Assembly: GCA_032718475.1 (NCBI GenBank)
Contig: JAUCBJ010003502.1
Coordinates: forward strand, 1 to 41,016
DNA length: 41,016 nt
DNA from: Nemertoderma westbladi
Lineage: Eukaryota; Xenacoelomorpha; Nemertodermatida; Nemertodermatidae
Direction: 5' to 3'
Under the pieces are notes generated by a model. That model was not told the DNA's origin and did not search any database. It saw only the letters and a program-made list of their open reading frames with translations. Every line of letters begins with the position of its first letter. Position 1 is the first letter of the stretch. This document shows, in pieces, positions 35,941 to 41,016 of this stretch. The translations under genes and the position numbers were made by a program.

Positions 35941-36066
35941 CGTGATACTAAATAACAGGAATGTGAACTCAGTTTTATTACCGGTACCGGTAGGTCTCCT
36001 AACGTGTTACGAATTAACACTGACAGAAAGCATGAGAAGATAATGATCAGCTAATTGGAACTGGAT
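35941..36066 (-). promoter_or_regulatory. BBLN-CNEP1R1 intercistronic spacer: poly(A) signal plus acceptor-like site
   Basis: Read on the minus strand, the 126 nt between the BBLN stop and the CNEP1R1 ATG has AATAAA at 35979-35974, 88 nt after the stop. It is followed by TTCCTGTTATTTAG, whose AG falls at 35949-35948, seven bases before the ATG. This order is what SL trans-spliced operons show in animals that have them. No TATA element is evident in the spacer. It also contains two overlapping TACCGGTA palindromes near 35980-35991. Confidence 0.55.
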
Positions 36067-36393
36067 TTACGGTTTACCTTCTGTAGCTTCGCGTTCTCGT
36101 TGCAGCTGTTTTCGAATATCTCGCGAGTCTTTTAATAATTCTTGAATCTGATTGGTTAATGAAGTCTGTCTTTGTTCAACTGTATCAAGAAATCCATTGA
36201 TTTCATCAAAGGTATTGGCAATAGCCTCTATCTCACTGATATCATCACACTGCCCAGCTCTAGTGGTTGCTAGGTTCTCTGTTCTTTGGCCAGTTGCGGA
36301 TGATGTCTCCTTAGTGTCGTCGTCTATATCGGTTTTGACGGTACCGGTACCAGTATCTGTTGTACCGGTATGATTATTGTTACCGGTAGACAT
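36067..36393 (-). CDS. BBLN: BBLN-like bublin coiled-coil protein (UPF0184, C9orf16 family)
   Basis: 108 residues, intronless. The frame stays open upstream to a TTG, but the first ATG is at 36393, so that is taken as the start. Residues 1-48 are a low-complexity Thr/Gly/Asp-rich region (MSTGNNNHTGTTDTGTGTVK). Residues 52-103 are a predicted coiled coil: ISEIEAIANTFDEINGFLDT, then VEQRQTSLTNQIQELLKDSR. This aligns with the human BBLN segment EAEYAAINSMLDQINSCLDH and RLQELLESNRQTR; human BBLN is about 83 residues. The C. elegans homologue is reported in intermediate-filament organisation in the intestine; the role here is unknown. It is the first gene of a probable two-gene unit with CNEP1R1. 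Confidence 0.82.
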   Translation of the reverse strand: MSTGNNNHTGTTDTGTGTVKTDIDDDTKETSSATGQRTENLATTRAGQCDDISEIEAIANTFDEINGFLDTVEQRQTSLTNQIQELLKDSRDIRKQLQREREATEGKP

Positions 36394-36406
36394 GTGAGTA
36401 CCGGTA
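36342..36406. repeat. Four TACCGGTA palindromes at 18-21 bp spacing
   Basis: TACCGGTA occurs at 36342, 36363, 36381 and 36399. Three are in or at the start of the BBLN coding region, where ACC GGT encodes Thr-Gly, and the last is in its 5' leader. The spacings (21, 18, 18) are multiples of 3, fitting a coding repeat, but the motif also recurs outside coding sequence (34929, 35980-35991). Confidence 0.7.
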
Positions 36407-36534
36407 TAGCGGTAAATAGCAGTACAGGACCACAAGAGCAGAAGAGTGCGAGCGATAGGAATCTGAGGTTCTACAGTTCTATGACACTCTGTCAGACACT
36501 CAGTCTCTGTTAGTGCGTGCTGATAGTGAGCCCT

Positions 36535-36542
36535 ATTTTATA
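36535..36542 (-). promoter_or_regulatory. TATA box upstream of BBLN
   Basis: TATAAAAT on the minus strand, about 142 bp upstream of the BBLN ATG. Transcription would be expected to start about 30 bp downstream, near 36505-36512, giving a leader of roughly 115 nt. No such element lies between BBLN and CNEP1R1, consistent with one promoter for both. Confidence 0.5.
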
Positions 36543-36745
36543 TTATTTGGTACAAGGGAACTCACTCAAAACATCATGGATCTTTAAACGCGAGAAATAG
36601 TGTGAAGTGAATCAAACGTATAACATAGATCTTCAGTCTGCAGATAGGTTGGCAGGTTGGAGTTGCTACAGTGCTAGCTAGGTGTTCAATTTACGCTAGC
36701 CATCAAAGCTGTGAGTGCAACCGACGTCACAAAGCCCATTATGAC
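36543..36745. other. Upstream flank of BBLN
   Basis: About 200 bp between the TATA element and the microsatellite. No gene or repeat recognised. Confidence 0.5.
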
Positions 36746-36751
36746 CATGGC

Positions 36752-36868
36752 AAAAGTAAAGTAAAGTAAAGTAAAGTAAAGTAAAGTAAAGTAAAGTAAA
36801 GTAAAGTAAAGTAAAGTAAAGTAAAGTAAAGTAAAGTAAAGTAAAGTAAAGTAAAGTAAAGTAAAGTA
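36752..36868. repeat. (AGTAA)n pentanucleotide microsatellite
   Basis: About 22-23 uninterrupted copies of GTAAA/AGTAA, ending at CGGCGCCC. On the minus strand it is TTTAC repeated, which gives a spurious open frame of LLYFT repeats. The AGTAA unit is similar to a weak donor motif but no splice role is proposed. Confidence 0.97.
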
Positions 36869-37660
36869 ACGGCGCCCTACATACAAGCTTAGTTAATTTT
36901 TACTATTACAACTAATTCGAAATTCGGCGGGCAAAATGTCGCAGACAAATAATAATTTATTTATTTATTTATTATTTAATCCGGGCTAGCATACAGCCCA
37001 TATCTATAGATTATTATATACAGTAGAATGAATATTATATGCACAAGTAATTTATAGAAAATTGTACAAACGAATACAACAATAATACATAATTGTAGAG
37101 CAGAACGGACCCATTACTACTCATTAATTACCATACCTCAATTGGACCTCCAGACCTCCACGGCCCGGGTTTGTCTTTTTGCCGTATGTGTACGTATTTG
37201 AAATAGTTCCCGTAGCCTACCGTAGGCTACCGTATGTGGGACGTATTTGCCCGTATTCAGGAAGCAGTAGTCAGTGCAATGCAGCACTACTGCACTATGG
37301 CTAAATCTCACGGTACTGTACCTGGCCTATTTATCCATGTTTATAGACCTGTACGTACAGTACAGGTAAATAATACAGCGGCCGGCTGTACTGTTATTAT
37401 TATACAGCTGGCGCTTTGTGGGGTGAGCCACGACGTTGCCGGAGCCTTAGTGAACTGACAATGTTAGGGGTGGGAAAATAATGGCAAATAGTTGTTGACG
37501 CCGCGACGTAGTCTTCGTTACGATTTGACATGCTAATAACTTTGTCGGATTTAACGCTGTGTCGTGTTGAAAATTTGTTGGCATTATTACAGGAACAACA
37601 GGTGAGATTTTTTAAAAACTTTAAGAAACCCAGTTCATCAGTCTCCAACATGTCTAAACA
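36869..37660. other. Non-coding sequence
   Basis: No supportable gene. It includes a short (ATTT)n run near 36957-36975 and a small palindromic area near 37209-37235 (CCGTAGCCTACCGTAGGCTA). Short open frames on either strand have no recognisable content. Confidence 0.55.
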
Positions 37661-37684
37661 TTAAATTTCCTCCAATTTCTTTGC

Positions 37685-38350
37685 TTTTAATCCGTTCAAG
37701 CTGAAACTTGGCAGATATGTACTAGACCATTAGCTGTGGCATTCAAAGGGGGCTAACCAGTCTATAGTTCTCTTGTCTTCCACTAGAGAGCGAAATGCCT
37801 GAAAGTGAAATTATTGACCCATTCCGTTATTTATGATCCATAAAAGCTGAAAGTTGTCAGATATGTGCTAGAACACATCCTGTATCTTTGTGGTCTCTGT
37901 AATCGGTCAGTCTGCAGTTTTCCAGTATGTCGCTACAACTCGCTAGAGGGCGAAATTTATGAAAGTATTAACCTTCCAATTCCATTGATCTTAATAATCT
38001 GTTTAAACCTGAATCTTGGCAAATATGTACCAGACCACATGATTCGTCTGTGTGAAGAATTTGATCGGTTCTCAGTTCTCCAGTTTGCCTCTAGAGGTTG
38101 AAATGTCTGAAAGTGAAAACTTTCTCTCATTAGGTTATTTATTATCCATTCAAGCTGATACTTGGCAGACATGCTAGACCGTAGACCATACATAGGTAGT
38201 ATCTTTGTTGGGATGGTATTCTCTCGGCAGTTCTCCAGTCTACCGCTAGTGGGCTGAAATTAAACATTTTAGATATGTGTGAAATTAAAACGTCAGCCCT
38301 TTCTTATTATTGTTTATAATCATTTTCCTGATACCTGGCACATAGGTCAC
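37685..38350. repeat. Diverged tandem repeat, period about 146-175 bp, five copies
   Basis: The word group around GCTGAAACTTGGCAGATATG recurs with changes at about 37699, 37845, 38009, 38154 and 38328. Between them copies share TTCTCCAGT-like, CGCTAGAGGGCGAAAT-like and CTGAAAGTGAAA-like segments. The copies are much more diverged than the intronic minisatellites, so this is an old array. SINE copy 2 begins at its right end. Confidence 0.75.
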
Positions 38351-38625
38351 ACCTTGGTGTAGTGGTTGCATAGAATTCACATCTCTAGTAGGTCGTGGGT
38401 ACAATCCACGCATGGGCCAGGGCAGTTTTTGTTTCGGTACGAATGCTTAAAAGGGACCAGCCAGGGCGCATCTCTGCCTTGCATCCTTAAATGAGTACTG
38501 AAGTTTACTCTGGGGAGTAAAGTTCTGGGGGACCGCACTGGAAATAAGTCGCCAGACTTTGTGCGTAATCCCTGACCTAATAGTCGAAGAAAATGTAGGC
38601 CTGCTTTTTTACTTTTACATTTACA
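38345..38625 (+). mobile_element. tRNA-derived SINE, copy 2
   Basis: It has a clear box A-like TGGTGTAGTGG at 38355-38365 and a box B-like GGTACAATCC at 38398-38407, about 33 bp apart as in tRNA promoters. The body follows: CCAGGGCAGTTT, CAGGGCGCATCTCTGCCTTG, GGGGAGTAAAGTTCTGGGGG, CACTGGAAATAAGTCGCC and an end CTTTTTTACTTTTAC. It aligns with copy 1 at 34.44 kb. This copy retains the tRNA-like head. Confidence 0.88.
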
Positions 38626-39540
38626 TATATTCTAGACCTCTTATTACATTTATATATATTCTAGACCTCAGACTGAGTTTTTGTGAAGTCTTAAATCGAT
38701 TGCAATTACTCAGTCAACCTCTATGTGTTATTGTGACTAGGTGACATGTTTACATTTTGCAAATATTTCTTTCGAGTTGACACTTAACATAATTTCATAT
38801 CACGTGCTGCGCGAAAGCCCCTCTTTGTGTTATACTAGATTTACTTGAATGTACGTATGTACTAACTATACTGTAGTTATTTAAAAAGCCAGTAGGCCTA
38901 CATGCGCGAAGTATACCTACAGTATCATACCTTTTTATAAAACAATAATGAATATTGCCCCTACGGTTATTTTGATATTATTCACATTCCTATTTTATCA
39001 ATAACAATCAGTTGAATTATTTTATTTATTAATTACCGAAACTTCAACACGCGATTTTTAAGTATAACATAACTACAGTAAATATCATTATTTGTCGTAT
39101 TTGTATTTAAAAAGAACATACAACACCTTAGTGTTAGAAACTAAATCGTCCTTTATCGTCTGCTCGTTGATTACACTGGAGGGGCAATTCAACTTTCAGC
39201 CATCAACGAACAGTATAATAATTATTATGATTATTTCATAATAATTTTTATCATCATATTGCATAATGTATATCCGTAATCGTAATGTCCGAGTTCGCTC
39301 GACTTAGTAGTAGTAGTAGTATTTCCTAATAAATGAAGCATGTCATTGTTTCATTGCAAAATTAATGAAATTAAAAATATATGTGGCATGTCAAGTATAA
39401 ACGTATAGTATCAGAAAACGAATTTAAGGTCGATTCTCGAAGATAATTTTTAGGGCTATCTAGTGGTATATAACACTAATCTTCTATCGTTTTCCATTTT
39501 GGAATAATTTTACGAAAACTAAAGGGTAATCGCTCATAAT
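38626..39540. other. Non-coding AT-rich sequence
   Basis: No gene recognised. A doubled ATATATTCTAGACCTC occurs at about 38624 and 38655. A possible LINE 3' end remnant at 39288-39322 is listed separately. Confidence 0.55.
39288..39322 (+). mobile_element. Possible 3' end remnant of the RTE-like LINE with a (TAG)n tail
   Basis: TCCGAGTTCGCTCGAC at 39288-39303 is the same as the last coding bases of the LINE at 27.52-27.54 kb, and is followed by TTAGTAGTAGTAGTAGTA. In the larger copy the match is followed by CTACTAG, the LINE stop codon. Very short, but a 16 bp identity at an element terminus next to a simple tail is what severe 5' truncation produces. Confidence 0.45.
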
Positions 39541-39589
39541 TTATTCAAAACGAGTTCAGAGTTCAAAACGACACCAGGCATCCATTCAT

Positions 39590-40045
39590 ATTTCTGTCTC
39601 TCTGTCTGTCAAACATTAAGAAAGAATACAGGCTAACTAAAATTCTCGCTATAGAGGTTTTTGTGTTCCTGATTTCAATTAAGATGTCAGTTTTCACATT
39701 TCTCGTAATGTAGACTGTCTGTTCTTTTGTCTGTCTGTCCGTCTTTTTGTCAGACTGTCTGTCAAACATTAAAAAAGCATACTAACTAAAATTCTCTCTA
39801 AAAAGGTTTTCCGGGTTCGTGATTTAATTTCTGATGTCAGTTTTCACAATTCATGGAATCTATACAGCCTGTCCGTCTGTCTATCTGTCCGTCTATTTGT
39901 CAGACTGTCCGTCAAACATTAATAAAACGTACTAACTAACTAAAATTCTCGCTATGGGGGTTTCTCGGGTTTGTGATTTCATTTCTGATGTCAGTTTTCA
40001 CATTTCACGAAATCTAGACTGTCTGTCCGCCTGTCTCACTGTCCG
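39590..40045. repeat. Tandem repeat of about 150 bp, three copies, CTGTCTGTC-rich
   Basis: CAAACATTAA followed by ACTAACTAAAATTCTC recurs at about 39610, 39763 and 39913 (spacing 153 and 150). Each copy continues with GATGTCAGTTTTCACA and a run of CTGTCTGTCCGTC-type words. Divergence between copies is moderate. No coding content. Confidence 0.85.
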
Positions 40046-40465
40046 CCATTTTGCCAATCCGTCGGTCATTAGATATTTGCGAACAAAGGATTGCGTCTAC
40101 GTGGTTTAAATTTTAATTTTCGGATTCCTCGTAAAAGTTTGAGTCAGAAATTGTCGAACTAGCCCATAGGGTGTTGCAAGAATAAAAATAAACATATCAT
40201 AAAACCTTAAATGCGTTTTTCTCTGGACGCCTTTTTTTGATACTATACGTTTCTACTTGACACGCCACATATTTTGGTTTCGGTGACTCGCAACTAGAAG
40301 CACCGATTTTTCAACACCAAAACAAAGAAATGGTCCCCTAATCCAATCTTTACCGAAATAAAAAACAAACCCTCTAAAAATAAATTTCCCCAAATTAAAT
40401 GCATATTCCCCCAAACTATATACACACTTAAAACCAAATATAACGTTAGAATTTATTAAATGGCA
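40046..40465. other. Non-coding AT-rich sequence
   Basis: Nothing recognisable as a gene, RNA or known element. Confidence 0.5.
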
Positions 40466-40970
40466 TTTAAGGGGGGGGGGGGGGGGGGGGGGGGGTTACA
40501 CCATTTTGGTCCAAAATATGTCGAAATTGTTTTAAGTTAAATTTGTTTAAAGTATCAGACAACTTTTCGAAATTTTTTGTTAATAAAATTTAATACTATT
40601 TATAAAAAACCTAAAAATTAGCATAAATTTGCAGCACCACCTAGCGGTGCAGAATTATTTTAATAAAATTTTGCCTAATAGTTATGTTGCCCCATCTTTG
40701 ATCTATCATATAAAAAAACTTTCATGTGATTAGGTTCAAAACTGTAAAAGCCTTAGGGTTTTAAGCGCAACCAAGTTTTTTTTTTATTGTTAACTAGTAT
40801 TAACTAATATTAAATAGTGAAAATTTTTTTTCTGACCCTGTCATGTAGAATAGCATCTTAGGCACCTATAGGCCAAATTTTAGCCAAAACCAAACAATTT
40901 TGAAACGCTGAGAGTTCGATGAGTTGTCCGAAAATGTTGTCCCCCCCCCCCCCCCCTTCCCCCCCTTAAA
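40466..40970. repeat. 505 bp segment bounded by inverted TTTAAGGGGGGG / CCCCCCCTTAAA
   Basis: The left border is TTTAA then 25 consecutive G (40471-40495). The right border is 16 C (40941-40956), TT, 7 C (40959-40965), then TTAAA. The borders are perfect inverted repeats for 12 bp and imperfect for longer. The inside is AT-rich with no coding frame. It could be a small non-autonomous element with G-rich ends, or two unrelated homopolymers. The long G-run may form quadruplex structures and may also be length-uncertain in assembly. Confidence 0.5.
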
Positions 40971-41016
40971 CAAAACGCAAATTCATCCGGCTCTGTGAAA
41001 AGACTGTGAACAACTT

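Noticed and set aside
36394-36435. N-terminal extension of BBLN (WSCTAIYRYTGTH)
   Set aside because: Begins at TTG, not ATG; the first ATG is at 36393.
36686-36886. Minus-strand frame of LLYFT repeats
   Set aside because: Translation of the (AGTAA)n microsatellite.
37234-38101. Short frames on both strands at 37.2-38.1 kb
   Set aside because: No recognised domains; part lies in a diverged tandem repeat.

Overview
This is eukaryotic nuclear DNA from an animal, most likely a marine invertebrate. The exons are compact with GT-AG introns, there are degraded LINEs and tRNA-derived SINEs, and the proteins look animal. A closely packed gene pair has a poly(A) signal followed by an acceptor-like site just before the second ATG, which resembles spliced-leader operons. 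Tunicates are one group with such operons. The species is not identifiable from the sequence alone, and the tunicate suggestion is an inference.

The plus strand from 1,856 to 29,985 carries eleven consecutive internal exons (about 718 codons) of a DOCK-C family gene (DOCK6/7/8, closest by eye to DOCK7), a Rho-family guanine nucleotide exchange factor. All ten junctions join in phase. The exons cover the region before the DHR-2 domain and its beginning. The 5' part of the gene and the rest of DHR-2 lie outside the window.

The striking feature is that about 23.5 kb of this window (about 57%) consists of three unrelated minisatellites inside DOCK introns, and each one is built from a splice junction of this same gene. 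Array 1 (5.72-11.80 kb, 124 intervals of exactly 49 bp) repeats the 3' splice site of window exon 3 plus its first 18 coding bases. Array 2 (12.3-25.3 kb, about 55 or 59 bp units) repeats the donor end of window exon 4 plus the start of its intron. Array 3 (29.97-34.45 kb, about 30 bp units) repeats the donor end of window exon 11, so each full unit carries a TTTCAG|GTGAGT-type acceptor/donor junction. A fourth, two-copy 30 bp duplication sits at the 3' splice site of window exon 10 and may show an early stage. The introns therefore hold hundreds of candidate decoy splice sites. In arrays 1 and 2, use of a decoy gives an in-frame stop.

Other contents of the DOCK introns: a 5'-truncated antisense LINE (3.28-4.67 kb) and remnants of another retroelement polyprotein (4.72-5.71 kb) in intron 2, a frameshifted RTE-like LINE (25.86-27.55 kb) in intron 5, and a tRNA-like SINE head near 2.3 kb.

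From 34.4 kb to the end no further DOCK exon was recognised. This part holds a SINE pair (34.44 and 38.34 kb) and, on the minus strand, two small intronless genes 126 bp apart: BBLN (UPF0184 coiled-coil) followed by CNEP1R1 (nuclear envelope phosphatase regulatory subunit). A TATA box lies upstream of BBLN only. They probably form a two-gene transcription unit nested antisense within the DOCK gene if DOCK continues to the right. The remainder is non-coding, with diverged tandem repeats, an (AGTAA)n microsatellite and a 505 bp segment bounded by inverted poly-G/poly-C tracts.
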